Part shown: positions 33,366 to 42,689 of the stretch, in pieces | Layout: every line of letters begins with the position of its first letter | How positions within the stretch are numbered: position 1 is the first letter of the stretch | Assembly (NCBI GenBank): GCA_017463255.1 | Contig: JAFTPP010000016.1 | Coordinates: 62,001 to 126,000, forward strand | Length of the DNA: 64,000 bases | Reading direction: 5' to 3' | DNA from: Lachnospiraceae bacterium | GTDB taxonomy: Bacteria > Bacillota > Clostridia > Lachnospirales > Lachnospiraceae | The notes under the pieces: generated by a model | The model's input: only the letters and a program-made list of their open reading frames with translations | Database searches by the model: none | What the model was told of the DNA's origin: nothing | Program-made: the position numbers and the translations under genes

Positions 33366-35255
33366 ATGCCATCTACATTTTTTGGTTTGAATACAGCATA
33401 TACAGGGTTAATTGCAGCAAATGCTTCCCTTAATACAACTTCGAATAACATATCCAATATGAATACAGAAGGCTATAGCCGCCAGAAAGTAATTCAGGAA
33501 GCATCGGATGCTTTAAGAACATTTACTACATATGGTTGTGCAGGTGCCGGTGTTGATACAATCGCCGTTGAAAGAACCAGAGATGAGTTTTACGACGTGC
33601 GCTATTGGATTAATAATTCTTACTACGGAGAATCTGAAAGTAAGCAGTACTATTGCAGATTGTTAGAAGACTATTTTGCGGATGATGAAACCACCACGGG
33701 TTTCAGTACTATTTTTACAGATATGTTCAAAGCCCTTGAAGAGGTTAGAAAAAATGCCGGTGACACCAGTGTAAAGACTAATTTCATGGGATATGCCAAC
33801 AATCTGGTGGAATACTTTAACAATATGGCGTTGAATCTTGAAAGCGCACAAAAGGATACCAATTCTGAAATTAAGGTTCAGATAGACGCTGTAAATACTT
33901 TGGCAGAGCAGATTACGACTTTAAACAAACAGATTAACATTATTGAAATGGAAGGTTCGGCAGCTAACGAGCTTCGTGACCAAAGAACACTTATTTTGGA
34001 CAAATTAAGTGAAATTGTTTCGGTGGAAACCGTGGAAGTCCCGATTTATGATGCAAACGATCCTACCAGGGAGACAGGTGCCAATAACTTTATTGTAAGA
34101 ATTGCCGGCGGTCAGGAGCTTGTAAATGGTAATTACAGAAATATTCTTAACTGTGTTGCCAGAAAAAGCGATGAAAAGATGCATCAGTCGGATGCAGAAG
34201 GTTTATATGATATTTATTGGAATAACAGCACCACTTTCAGTCTTACCAATCCTTTGATTGGCGGCAAACTCCAGGGATTGATTGAGATGAGAGACGGTAA
34301 CAACAATGAATTCTTTACCGGACAGATTACAGGTGTTTCTGCAGTAACAGACAACGGAGTGTTAAAAGACGTTGTCACGGTGGAAATTACTGCAGATTAT
34401 CTTAAGGATATTAATAAATGCACGCTTTCTGACAGTGGCGGTAAGATTATGTTAGGTAATCAGGTGTACAAATATGAAAGCTGGACCATGAATTATGATG
34501 CGGCTACAGATAAATACACCTATGATTTTGTAATGAATACGGACAATGAATACAGAGTGTCTTCTGACCGTGTTAATAAAACAGCATCTGTGGGAGCGGC
34601 GGTTTCGTATCAGGGAATTCCGTATTATCAGGAGCAGATGAATGAGTTTTTACGTAATTTCTGTAAAACCTTCAATGATGTGTTAACTCAGGAAGGCTCA
34701 GTAGATGCTTACGGAAACCCGGCAAAGTTTATGATGCTTGCAGATGAAGTGGCAGACAATAAACAGTATATGTTCACCGATTCTTATGTGGTAGCACCGG
34801 ATGGCTCTTATTCCATTGGTAATTTGAATGACAGTTATTTTAAACTGACTGCAAAGAATTTTGCATTAAGTGATGAGATACAGACGGATCCTAACTTATT
34901 TGCAACCCATACAGGAGTAGCTTCCGGACAGGATGCATATGATGTTGTTGCTGATTTGTTAGATATTCAGATGAACAAAGATAAAATGACCTTTAGGGGT
35001 TGTTCTTCAAGTGAATTTTTACAATGTATTCTTTCTGATGTTGCCTTAAATGCCAACAGTGCGAAGAATATGATAGACAATTACGAATCGATTAAGTTGA
35101 CGGTAGAAAATATGAGAACATCCATTTCGGGTGTGGACGAAGATGAAGAAGCAGTGAATCTTGTTAAATTCCAAAACGCATATAATCTTGCGTCAAAGAT
35201 GATTCAAGTACTGACAGAGTGCTATGACAGGTTAATTTTAAATACCGGAGTATAG
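33366..35255 (+). CDS. flgK: Flagellar hook-associated protein FlgK (second copy)
   Basis: This 629-residue paralogue begins FFGLNTAYTGLIAANASLN with NNISNMNTEGYSRQK and ends with VKFQNAYNLASKMIQVLTEC, the FlgK terminal helices. The middle domain is 75 residues longer than that of the first copy and has little resemblance to it. AAGGAGGG precedes the ATG. Most flagellated bacteria have one FlgK. This copy precedes flgL and, with its longer variable domain, may be the one that contacts FlgL or carries glycan; this is inference. Confidence 0.92.
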   Translation: MPSTFFGLNTAYTGLIAANASLNTTSNNISNMNTEGYSRQKVIQEASDALRTFTTYGCAGAGVDTIAVERTRDEFYDVRYWINNSYYGESESKQYYCRLLEDYFADDETTTGFSTIFTDMFKALEEVRKNAGDTSVKTNFMGYANNLVEYFNNMALNLESAQKDTNSEIKVQIDAVNTLAEQITTLNKQINIIEMEGSAANELRDQRTLILDKLSEIVSVETVEVPIYDANDPTRETGANNFIVRIAGGQELVNGNYRNILNCVARKSDEKMHQSDAEGLYDIYWNNSTTFSLTNPLIGGKLQGLIEMRDGNNNEFFTGQITGVSAVTDNGVLKDVVTVEITADYLKDINKCTLSDSGGKIMLGNQVYKYESWTMNYDAATDKYTYDFVMNTDNEYRVSSDRVNKTASVGAAVSYQGIPYYQEQMNEFLRNFCKTFNDVLTQEGSVDAYGNPAKFMMLADEVADNKQYMFTDSYVVAPDGSYSIGNLNDSYFKLTAKNFALSDEIQTDPNLFATHTGVASGQDAYDVVADLLDIQMNKDKMTFRGCSSSEFLQCILSDVALNANSAKNMIDNYESIKLTVENMRTSISGVDEDEEAVNLVKFQNAYNLASKMIQVLTECYDRLILNTGV

Positions 35256-35275
35256 TGCTGTAAACGGAGGTAGTT

Positions 35276-36796
35276 ATGAGAATTACAAACCGAATTATAA
35301 CCAACAATTCTCTTGCTAACATTAATAGGGTAAAAGGCAGTAAGGATGATTTGAATACACAGCTTGCCACCGGTAAGAAGATTTCCAGACCTTCTGATGA
35401 CCCGGTTGTTGCAATCCGTGCATTGAGATTACGTGCCAATGCCAGCAAAGTAGAACAGTATTATGAAAAGAATACAGAAGATGCGGAAGCGTGGCTTGAA
35501 GTAACAGACAGTGCAATTCATAATGTTTCTGAAATCTTAACAGAGATGTTAGGAAAATGTGAAACCGGTGCCAGTGATACGGTGGATACAGATGCCAGAC
35601 TGGTATTAGTAGAAGCACTGCAATCACTTTCTGACGAAGTGTACTCCACAGGGGATACGGATTACGGCGGACGCTATGTGTTTACAGGCTACAGAACAGA
35701 GTCTACACTTACTTTCCAGGATGCTACACAGTTAGAGTACTCTATTACGGAACAGTTGAGCAAAGCCAACATAGAGACAATCAATCATGTGTATGCAGAT
35801 GATTTGATGAACTTTACAAAAACGAATTATGATAATTTGAATGTAACAGAACAAGATGTTGAAACAAGAAGTATTTATCGTATTCAGTTAGCGTATCAGG
35901 ATTCGGATCCGGTAGCACCCACTATCAGTTACTTAGACCCTGCAGGAAATACAGTGGAGATTACAGCAAATGTTACATCATTAAAAATGGGAGACCCCTA
36001 CATGAATGTAGCAGCAAACGGCGTGAACTTCATTCCGGAAACAGGCGAACTGATTTTGGGACAAAGTGTTGCATCGGCTTTGAATAATACATTGGATGAT
36101 CCTCTCACACCATTAAATGAAGGTGAAATTAAGGTTACCTATGAAAAATCAAGCTGGGCAAAAGCGGATTTAAAGCCGGAACACTACTTTGCATGTACCA
36201 CAACGGATGCCAACGGAAAAACCATTGATTATAATCAGGAATTGTTAGACGGACAGCCACCACAGATTATTGAGTATACTACCGGTACAGGCCAGTCCTT
36301 AAGAATCAATACTCTTGCAAATGAAGTATTTACACATAATATATCCAGAAGCGTGGATGAGCTGGCAGTAGCTACAGAACAGTTGGAAGCTATGGACGGT
36401 ATTGTGGATACTTTGACAGAGATGATAGAAGAGGGCGGACTTACAGGTTTTAGATTAACAGAAGCTCAGGACAAGCTTGCGGCAGCTAAAAAGGCCCAGG
36501 CACTTCAGGAAGATGCAGTACAAAAATTATTTGCATCAACCATCACCAAGATGCAGGATTATATTGAACAGACAAGTCTTGCCAGCACAAACTGCGGTAG
36601 CCGTGCAAGCAGATTGGTACTGATTCAGAACCGTTTGGCTGACCAGCAGACAACCATTGATAATCTGGTTAGTGAAAACGAAGACTGCGACGAGACAACG
36701 GTAGCTGTTGAATTAAAGGCGGCAGAAGTAACTTATGAGGCAGCATTGCTTGCTACCAGTAAGATTACACAAACCAGTCTTTTGAATTATTTATAG
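35276..36796 (+). CDS. flgL: Flagellar hook-associated protein FlgL
   Basis: This 506-residue flagellin-like junction protein begins MRITNRIITNNSLANINRVK and continues QLATGKKISRPSDDPVVAIR, the FlgL/flagellin N-terminal helix region; its C-terminus (LKAAEVTYEAALLATSKITQ) packs against it. Its length is above the usual 300 or so residues owing to a larger central domain (about 150-350). Start with AACGGAGGT upstream. It joins the FlgK zone to the filament. Confidence 0.93.
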   Translation: MRITNRIITNNSLANINRVKGSKDDLNTQLATGKKISRPSDDPVVAIRALRLRANASKVEQYYEKNTEDAEAWLEVTDSAIHNVSEILTEMLGKCETGASDTVDTDARLVLVEALQSLSDEVYSTGDTDYGGRYVFTGYRTESTLTFQDATQLEYSITEQLSKANIETINHVYADDLMNFTKTNYDNLNVTEQDVETRSIYRIQLAYQDSDPVAPTISYLDPAGNTVEITANVTSLKMGDPYMNVAANGVNFIPETGELILGQSVASALNNTLDDPLTPLNEGEIKVTYEKSSWAKADLKPEHYFACTTTDANGKTIDYNQELLDGQPPQIIEYTTGTGQSLRINTLANEVFTHNISRSVDELAVATEQLEAMDGIVDTLTEMIEEGGLTGFRLTEAQDKLAAAKKAQALQEDAVQKLFASTITKMQDYIEQTSLASTNCGSRASRLVLIQNRLADQQTTIDNLVSENEDCDETTVAVELKAAEVTYEAALLATSKITQTSLLNYL

Positions 36797-36815
36797 ATAA
36801 AACATGGAGGTTACT

Positions 36816-37286
36816 ATGGAAGTTAATACTAGAGCATTTGGACTTATTGATATCGATGATGACAAAATCATTAAATTTGACAATGGAATCGTAGGATTCT
36901 CCGATTTACAATTGTTTGCCCTCATTCATAATGAGGAGAAAAAGGGAGGTATCCGTTGGTTACAGTCTTTGGACGAACCATGCTTTGCACTGCCGGTTAT
37001 GGATCCGTTAATGGTGGTTCCTGAATATAATCCGGAAGTGGAAGATGAGTTGATTAAGCATGTGGGAGATTTGAATCCGGATGACACGCTGGTACTTGTT
37101 ACTGTAACAGTACCTTCGGATTTAACCAAGATGACTGTTAATTTGAAAGCGCCCATTATTATTAATGCACAGACCAAGAAGGCTTGCCAGGTTGTAGTGG
37201 AAGGTGATGAATATGCGGTAAAATTCCCGATTTATCAGATTTTAATGGATGCAAAAGCAAAAAAGATGATGAAGGGGGACGAGTAA
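36816..37286 (+). CDS. fliW: Flagellar assembly factor FliW
   Basis: The 156-residue protein fits FliW, which binds newly made flagellin or CsrA. When flagellin accumulates in the cytoplasm, FliW is captured by it and CsrA is freed to block flagellin translation. Motifs are FDNGIVGFSDLQLFALIHNE, FALPVMDPLMVVPEY and TVNLKAPIIINAQTKKACQV. ATG 36816 is preferred over 36804 because GGAGGT lies between them. It precedes csrA by one base, the standard pairing. Confidence 0.95.
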   Translation: MEVNTRAFGLIDIDDDKIIKFDNGIVGFSDLQLFALIHNEEKKGGIRWLQSLDEPCFALPVMDPLMVVPEYNPEVEDELIKHVGDLNPDDTLVLVTVTVPSDLTKMTVNLKAPIIINAQTKKACQVVVEGDEYAVKFPIYQILMDAKAKKMMKGDE

Positions 37287-37287
37287 G

Positions 37288-37503
37288 ATGTTAGCGTTAT
37301 CACGTAAAAAGAATGAAGCCCTCGTAATCAATAATAATATTGAGATTACTGTTTTGGAAATCAAAGGTGAGCAGGTAAAACTGGGAATTTCGGCACCAAA
37401 GGATGTACCGGTATATCGTAAAGAAGTGTATATCCAGATTCAGGAAGCAAATAAAGAGGCGATGAATGCAACAGTTGCCCAAACTTTGGAAGATTTATTC
37501 TAA
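37288..37503 (+). CDS. csrA: Carbon storage regulator CsrA
   Basis: This 71-residue RNA-binding protein (MLALSRKKNEALVINNNIEI, ... LGISAPKDVPVYRKEVY) binds ANGGA motifs, often in hairpin loops, and represses flagellin translation. Its R and L residues in the first strand and R-K-E in the last helix region are present. It follows fliW by one base with GGGGGACGAG upstream. A matching CsrA-type hairpin is seen in the flagellin leader at 41738-41753. Confidence 0.97.
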   Translation: MLALSRKKNEALVINNNIEITVLEIKGEQVKLGISAPKDVPVYRKEVYIQIQEANKEAMNATVAQTLEDLF

Positions 37504-37510
37504 AAAATTA

Positions 37511-37548
37511 AGAAATGTTTGTACATAGGTATAAACATTTCTTTTTTT
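37511..37548 (+). terminator. csrA terminator overlapping the flaG promoter
   Basis: AGAAATGTTT (37511-37520) pairs with AAACATTTCT (37533-37542), followed by TTTTTT. The 3' arm contains the TAAA box of the sigma-D promoter that follows. Confidence 0.85.
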
Positions 37549-37559
37549 ATGTCCGATAT
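37532..37559 (+). promoter_or_regulatory. Sigma-D promoter for flaG-fliD
   Basis: TAAACAT (37532-37538) and TCCGATAT (37552-37559) match sigma-D boxes, with a 17-base spacer, one longer than optimal. It overlaps the csrA terminator and leads to a 90-base leader before flaG. Confidence 0.7.
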
Positions 37560-37656
37560 AACTACTAGAAAAATGGGATTGTATCCCACCGGGATGCATC
37601 TTTTGAAACACGTAAACACATGTCGCGAGACAAAATTTCACACGGAGGTGAATGCT

Positions 37657-38088
37657 ATGGCAATAGAACCATTAGGAAGTGTCATGAGTTATCAGGCACA
37701 GCAGGTTGCAAAACCGCAAACAGTAACAAAAGTAGAAAGCGCAGAAATCATGGATGGATCTGCAGCGGAAAGTATGGTAAAAGTGGATGCTACAACGGTA
37801 GCAGTTGCTAAAACAGAAGAAAAGGGAGACGGACAAAACAGTAATTCCGGTACAGCGAATCAGCAACAGTCCATGGAACAGCTTAAAAAAGCAGTGGAGA
37901 AAATTAATAAAAACTCTGCGAATTCAGAAGTTCAATTCGGTTTTCATGATGAGACAAACCGTGTAACTATTAAGATTATTGATAAAGAATCGAAAGAAAT
38001 CTTAAAGGAATTCCCGGCAGAAAAAACATTGGATATGATAGCAAAGGCTTGGGAACTTGCAGGAATTTTAGTAGATGAGAAACGTTAA
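37657..38088 (+). CDS. flaG: Flagellar protein FlaG
   Basis: This 143-residue protein has a disordered, Q/S-rich N-terminal half and a conserved C-terminal domain (SEVQFGFHDETNRVTIKIID, EILKEFPAEKTLDMIAKAWE). FlaG occurs next to FliD in many bacteria and influences filament length, although its mechanism is unclear. ATG 37657 follows CACGGAGGTG; the longer frame from 37519 includes the leader and is unlikely. It precedes fliD by 11 bases. Confidence 0.9.
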   Translation: MAIEPLGSVMSYQAQQVAKPQTVTKVESAEIMDGSAAESMVKVDATTVAVAKTEEKGDGQNSNSGTANQQQSMEQLKKAVEKINKNSANSEVQFGFHDETNRVTIKIIDKESKEILKEFPAEKTLDMIAKAWELAGILVDEKR

Positions 38089-38099
38089 TGAGGTAGCGT

Positions 38100-40634
38100 A
38101 TGACAATTAGAATAACAGGTATGAATTCGGGACTTGATACCGATGCCATTATTCAAGAGTTGGTAAAGGCTAAGAGTACCAAAGTTGACACATTTAAAAA
38201 AGAACAGACTAAGCTCTCGTATAAGCAGGATGCATGGAAGAGCCTGAATTCAAAAATATATAGTTTTTTTAGTAAGTCAATTTCCAATATGAGATACCAG
38301 TCGGCATATATTAAAAAGTCGACTTCGGTTTCTAATGCAAATATTGCATCAGTCGTTGCCGGTAACAGTGCGGTAAACGGAAGCCAGTCGTTGGTTGTAA
38401 AACAGTTGGCACGTTCCGGTTATCTTACAGGTGGCAAACTTGATACCAATGGTACGGTAAACGGAAATACCAAATTAAGTGAACTTGACAGCAGCTTTTC
38501 GGGAAACGGAAGTGTGGAAGTAAAGGTTGGCGGAAAGACCAATACTGTTACTTTTGATGAAAACACTACAATTTCTTCTTTTGTAAGTAAATTATCATCA
38601 GCAGGTGTAAATGCAAGCTTTGATAAAGAGAATCAGAGACTTTTTGTCAGCGTGACAAAGAGTGGTGTGGAAAATGATTTTTCACTTACGGCATCTGATT
38701 CCAACGGATTGAAAGCTTTGTCAGCATTGGGACTTGTAACAGGTAATGACATTGCCAATAATGCAGAATATAAAGAGTTTGCAAGCTATTATGATGCGTC
38801 TTCAAGCAATATTCTTGCTACGTTGGAAGCAAATGGAACGGTTGCTTCAGCTGCATCTAAGAGAGCAAAAGAGCTTCAAAGCCAGATTGCTTCTTTAAGT
38901 TCTACCATTAAGGCTAACACTGAAAAAATCACTAAATTGCAGGAAGAACTTGATAAGATTACCGCAAAAGAAGCGTATACCAAGGTTGAAGGCGATACAA
39001 GCAAGGAAAAACTTGAAAACGCTAACAACAGAATGAAAGAACTTGGCACACAGATTACGGAAATCAGTGAAAAGCTTGAATATAAAGCACTGTCTGAAAA
39101 AGATGCATCTGCATTGACAGAAGCTGAAAGCACCAAACTTGCAGATTATCAGGCAAAATACGGTGATGCTTCTGCGATTGACGAGGATGCATTAAAAGCA
39201 GAACGTGATGCTTTGACAGAAGAACAGTCTGATTTGAGAACATCTATCAATGCAATTAAGAGTGCGGTTTCTCAAGAAGAATCCATTGCTAAGCTGGAAG
39301 ATGCAAATTATGATGCATACAAGACGATTAGTGATAATGCGTTGGTATTAAATGAATATTATCAGACACAGGTTGATGGTACAGATAGTGTTGATAATGT
39401 AAATGAACGTTTGGAATATATTACTTTATCTAAAAAGTCTGAAGACGACTTAACAGATGAAGAAAAGACAAAACTTTCCGATTATGAGTCTAAGTACGGT
39501 GATGTAACAGCATTAAATGAAGAGACTTTGAAGGAGAAGCAGGCAACACTTACCAATATGGAAAAGAATGCTTCTTTATTGACAGAGGCAAGTACTTATG
39601 CAGCTAGTCTCGGAAAAGATGCGTATGCAACGGATCCGTCTAAGAATCTTGTAGAAACAGTACAGTCAGAACTGGTTACAAAAGTGCAGACTGCTTATGA
39701 AGCGGTAAACAGTGCTGACAGTTATACATCAGGCTCTGCAGTGCGTGTTATGGCACAGGATGCTGTCATTGAGTTAAACGGTGCAGAATTTACTTCTGAT
39801 ACCAACTCATTTAAGATTAATGAATTGACGATTACAGCAAAGCAGCTTAGTACAATCAGTGGTTATGAAACGGTAACAGATGAATTAGGAAACAGTGTGC
39901 AAAAGGCTGTTTACGAAGAAACTTCGATTAATACAACCGACAATATAGACGGTGTGTATAGCATGATTACCGGTTTCATTAAAAGCTACAATGAGTTAAT
40001 CAAAGAACTGGATACCATGTACAATGCTGACTCCGCAAAGGGATATGAACCTTTAACTGACGAAGAAAAGTCGGTAATGACGGATGATCAGATTGATAAA
40101 TGGGAAGAGAAGATTAAAGGTGCTGTTTTACGTAAAGATTCAGAGCTTGGCAGCGTAATTGATGCATTAAAGACCACTATGTTATCTAATATTAATATAG
40201 GCGGAGTTGCTTACAACTTGAGTAGCTTCGGAATCGAGACATTAGGATACTTTGCTTCTGAAGAAAATGAAAGAGGTGTTTACCATATTGATGGTAACCC
40301 GGATGACGCAACTACTGCATCTGAAAAAGATGTATTAAAGTCAATGCTCGCATCCGACCCGGATACAGTCCAGTCATTCTTTTCACAGTTAAGCAATAAT
40401 CTGTATGACAAGTTAAACGTTCTCATGAAATCAACACAGTACAGCTCTGTATATACTGTATATGAAGACAAGAGAATGAAGACAGAGTATTCTGATTATG
40501 ATAAGAAGATTGCAGAAGCAGAAGAAAAGTTAAAAGACTTGGAAGACAGATACTACAAGCAGTTCTCGGCAATGGAAACAGCGCTTGGAAGCATGAATTC
40601 TCAAAGCAGTTATTTCTCATCATTGCTTGGATAA
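38100..40634 (+). CDS. fliD: Flagellar filament cap protein FliD, enlarged
   Basis: FliD caps the filament and aids flagellin assembly. The N-terminus (IRITGMNSGLDTDAIIQELV, with KAKSTKVDTFKKEQTKLSYK) and the C-terminus (the coiled coil of DYDKKIAEAEEKLKDLEDRY, then QFSAMETALGSMNSQSSYFS) are typical. At 844 residues it is much longer than usual FliD (about 400-650). The extra part (about 250-540) is coiled coil with an internal repeat: residues from 325 and from 437 share LEYxxLSxK, LxDYxxKYGD and xLT patterns, 112 residues apart. The start follows TGAGGTAGC. Confidence 0.93.
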   Translation: MTIRITGMNSGLDTDAIIQELVKAKSTKVDTFKKEQTKLSYKQDAWKSLNSKIYSFFSKSISNMRYQSAYIKKSTSVSNANIASVVAGNSAVNGSQSLVVKQLARSGYLTGGKLDTNGTVNGNTKLSELDSSFSGNGSVEVKVGGKTNTVTFDENTTISSFVSKLSSAGVNASFDKENQRLFVSVTKSGVENDFSLTASDSNGLKALSALGLVTGNDIANNAEYKEFASYYDASSSNILATLEANGTVASAASKRAKELQSQIASLSSTIKANTEKITKLQEELDKITAKEAYTKVEGDTSKEKLENANNRMKELGTQITEISEKLEYKALSEKDASALTEAESTKLADYQAKYGDASAIDEDALKAERDALTEEQSDLRTSINAIKSAVSQEESIAKLEDANYDAYKTISDNALVLNEYYQTQVDGTDSVDNVNERLEYITLSKKSEDDLTDEEKTKLSDYESKYGDVTALNEETLKEKQATLTNMEKNASLLTEASTYAASLGKDAYATDPSKNLVETVQSELVTKVQTAYEAVNSADSYTSGSAVRVMAQDAVIELNGAEFTSDTNSFKINELTITAKQLSTISGYETVTDELGNSVQKAVYEETSINTTDNIDGVYSMITGFIKSYNELIKELDTMYNADSAKGYEPLTDEEKSVMTDDQIDKWEEKIKGAVLRKDSELGSVIDALKTTMLSNINIGGVAYNLSSFGIETLGYFASEENERGVYHIDGNPDDATTASEKDVLKSMLASDPDTVQSFFSQLSNNLYDKLNVLMKSTQYSSVYTVYEDKRMKTEYSDYDKKIAEAEEKLKDLEDRYYKQFSAMETALGSMNSQSSYFSSLLG

Positions 40635-40667
40635 AACAAAAATAAAAATATACTGAAATAAGACGGG

Positions 40668-40692
40668 GAAGGGCAAAGAAAGTGCCCTTCTT
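40668..40692 (+). terminator. Hairpin between fliD and fliS
   Basis: GAAGGGCA (40668-40675) pairs exactly with TGCCCTTC (40683-40690), then TT only. Without a T-run it may be an RNA processing or attenuation hairpin. Confidence 0.5.
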
Positions 40693-40715
40693 ACGTACTT
40701 GGGAATGGAGCGTAT

Positions 40716-41099
40716 ATGGCATTTAATGATCCTTATGCACAATATGCACAAAACAGAATATTAACAGCTTCTCCTGCGGAGCTTACATTGATGCTTTATG
40801 AAGGAGCGATTAAATTCTGTAACCTTGCTATTATGGGTGTGGAACAAAAAGATATTCAAAAAGCGCATAACAATATTATTAAGACTCAAATGATTATTGA
40901 AGAGTTTCAGATTACCTTAAACAGGGATTATCCTGTAGCTAGGGATTTTGATATGGTATATAATTATTTATTGAAACGCTTGCGTGAAGCAAATGTAAAA
41001 AAAGACAAAGAGATTCTTGAAGAAGTATTGGGACATTTGAGAACAATGCGTGATACATGGAAACAGGTAATGCGCCTTGCAAAGAGCGAAACGGTGTAG
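40716..41099 (+). CDS. fliS: Flagellar export chaperone FliS
   Basis: The 127-residue protein fits FliS, which binds the flagellin C-terminus before export and prevents early polymerisation. Motifs are YAQNRILTASPAELTLMLYE, GAIKFCNLAIMG, and NYLLKRLREANVKKDKEILE. The start is ATG 40716 with GGGAATGGAGCG upstream. It lies between fliD and the flagellin gene, with a small FliT-like gene next. Confidence 0.95.
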   Translation: MAFNDPYAQYAQNRILTASPAELTLMLYEGAIKFCNLAIMGVEQKDIQKAHNNIIKTQMIIEEFQITLNRDYPVARDFDMVYNYLLKRLREANVKKDKEILEEVLGHLRTMRDTWKQVMRLAKSETV

Positions 41100-41102
41100 A
41101 AT

Positions 41103-41582
41103 ATGGCAGAATTAAAACAATATTTAAGTGTATTGGCGGAAGGGCTTCAGAAGAAGAACCGCATTTTGAATAAGATTCTTCAGTTAAATGCTGAACAGGC
41201 AAATGTCATTAAAAAAGAATCATTGATGCAGGAATTTGATGCTTTGGTCGAGGAAAAAGGAAAGTGGATTGAAGAATTAAACCGTGTTGATCAGGGATTT
41301 CAATCTGTTTATAACAGAATCCGTCGGGAGTTGTCAGAACAGAAAGATATGTACAAAGCAGAGATTGCTATTTTGCAGAAGCTGATTCAGGAAATGACGG
41401 ACTTAAGCGTAAAGATTGAAACAACGGAGCAGAAAAATAAGCTGGCGGTGGAACAATATTTCCGCAATCAAAGACAGGCCATCGGTAATAACAAGAAGAG
41501 CTTAAAGGCTGCTAATGACTATTACAAGAGCATGTCCAGAGTAAATTATGTGGACCCTCAACTGATGGATCAAAAAAAATAA
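41103..41582 (+). CDS. FliT-like flagellar chaperone or hypothetical protein
   Basis: This 159-residue, highly charged and helical protein starts 3 bases after fliS. It has a coiled coil over most of its length (AELKQYLSVLAEGLQKKNRI and NEKQKNKLAVEQYF-like helices), comparable in size and position to FliT-type chaperones or the FlgN-like proteins of Firmicutes. Sequence identity to FliT is not obvious, so the assignment is by position and shape. It ends in a run of A-rich DNA just before the flagellin promoter. Confidence 0.65.
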   Translation: MAELKQYLSVLAEGLQKKNRILNKILQLNAEQANVIKKESLMQEFDALVEEKGKWIEELNRVDQGFQSVYNRIRRELSEQKDMYKAEIAILQKLIQEMTDLSVKIETTEQKNKLAVEQYFRNQRQAIGNNKKSLKAANDYYKSMSRVNYVDPQLMDQKK

Positions 41583-41622
41583 AAAAAATCAAAAAAAATT
41601 TAAAAAAAGTTATAATGAGGTA

Positions 41623-41648
41623 TAAAGTTCTTGGAATTTGTACCGATA
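41623..41648 (+). promoter_or_regulatory. Sigma-D promoter of flagellin
   Basis: TAAAGTT (41623-41629) and TACCGATA (41641-41648) with 11 bases between give 16 bases from TAAA to CCGATAT, the best-matching sigma-D site in the window. It gives a leader of about 120 bases before the flagellin start. Confidence 0.88.
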
Positions 41649-41737
41649 TATATAACAAGTAAAACAAATACTTACTTACCTGTGATACATGTAAGGAAAG
41701 AAGCTTCCGAAGATGTATCATAAAACCAATCAAACGA

Positions 41738-41769
41738 GTGGCAAGGATGCCACCGGAAATTCAAGGAGG
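41738..41769 (+). promoter_or_regulatory. CsrA-binding hairpin and ribosome site in flagellin leader
   Basis: GTGGC (41738-41742) and GCCAC (41749-41753) form a hairpin with loop AAGGAT, the ANGGA motif in a hexaloop that CsrA prefers. A second ANGGA lies in the ribosome site AAGGAGG (41763-41769). Two sites, one over the ribosome site, resemble the hag leader of Bacillus subtilis, where CsrA blocks translation. Confidence 0.8.
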
Positions 41770-41776
41770 AAAATTT

Positions 41777-42631
41777 ATGGTAGTACAACACAATCTCACA
41801 GCGATGAACACAAACAGAATGTTAAACATGACAGTAAACGGACAGTCAAAGACAACTGAAAAGTTATCTTCCGGTTACAAGATTAACAGAGCAGCTGATG
41901 ACGCTGCTGGTTTAACAATCAGTGAAAAAATGAGAAGTCAGATCAGAGGACTTACTCAGGCATCTGCAAACGCTCAGGACGGTGTATCTTGTGTACAGAC
42001 AGCTGAAGGTGCTTTAGCAGAAGTACATGATATGTTACAGCGTATGAACGAATTAGCAGTTAAATCTGCTAACGGAACTAACACAACAGCTGACCGTGTA
42101 GCTATCCAGAAAGAAATCAATGCACTCGTATCTGAAATCGATCGTGTTGCAGAATCTACACAGTTCAACACATTGAACTTATTAGATGGTACTTTCGCAG
42201 ATGGTAAGACACTTCAGGTTGGTGCTGCAAACAAGACAGAGCAGACAATTACTATTACAATTTCTGCTATGAGCGCTACAGGTCTTGGAGTTAACACACT
42301 TAAAGATGCTGCATTAGACAAAACTAACACAGCTACTTTAGTAACTCAGGACGGAGCAAAAGCTGCTATCAGCACAATCACAAAAGCTATTGCAAAAGTT
42401 TCTTCTCAGAGATCTTCACTCGGTGCTGTTCAGAACAGACTTGAGTACACAATCGACAACTTGGATAACATCGTAGAAAACACAACAGCAGCTGAATCTG
42501 CAATCCGTGATACAGATATGGCTTCAGCAATGGTTGATTACACTACAAAGAATATCCTTGCTCAGGCAGGTCAGGCTATGTTGGCTCAGGCTAACCAGGC
42601 TAACCAGGGTGTACTCTCATTACTTGGCTAA
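41777..42631 (+). CDS. fliC: Flagellin
   Basis: This 284-residue filament protein has the conserved N-terminal helices ([20 protein letters not shown], then [20 protein letters not shown]) and the C-terminal helices ([40 protein letters not shown]). The variable domain is short (about 170-210). ATG 41777 follows AAGGAGG; the frame from 41738 includes the CsrA hairpin and is not a real start. It is expressed from a strong sigma-D promoter, probably repressed by CsrA and glycosylated by the downstream Maf cluster. Confidence 0.97.
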   Translation: MVVQHNLTAMNTNRMLNMTVNGQSKTTEKLSSGYKINRAADDAAGLTISEKMRSQIRGLTQASANAQDGVSCVQTAEGALAEVHDMLQRMNELAVKSANGTNTTADRVAIQKEINALVSEIDRVAESTQFNTLNLLDGTFADGKTLQVGAANKTEQTITITISAMSATGLGVNTLKDAALDKTNTATLVTQDGAKAAISTITKAIAKVSSQRSSLGAVQNRLEYTIDNLDNIVENTTAAESAIRDTDMASAMVDYTTKNILAQAGQAMLAQANQANQGVLSLLG

Positions 42632-42646
42632 TTACTACTATAAGAA

Positions 42647-42677
42647 AGGGGCTGGGGTTCCAGCTCCTTTTTTCTTA
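42647..42677 (+). terminator. Flagellin terminator
   Basis: GGGGCTGG pairs with CCAGCTCC (one G-T pair) and TTTTTT follows. Confidence 0.9.
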
Positions 42678-42689
42678 TCTAAAACACGT

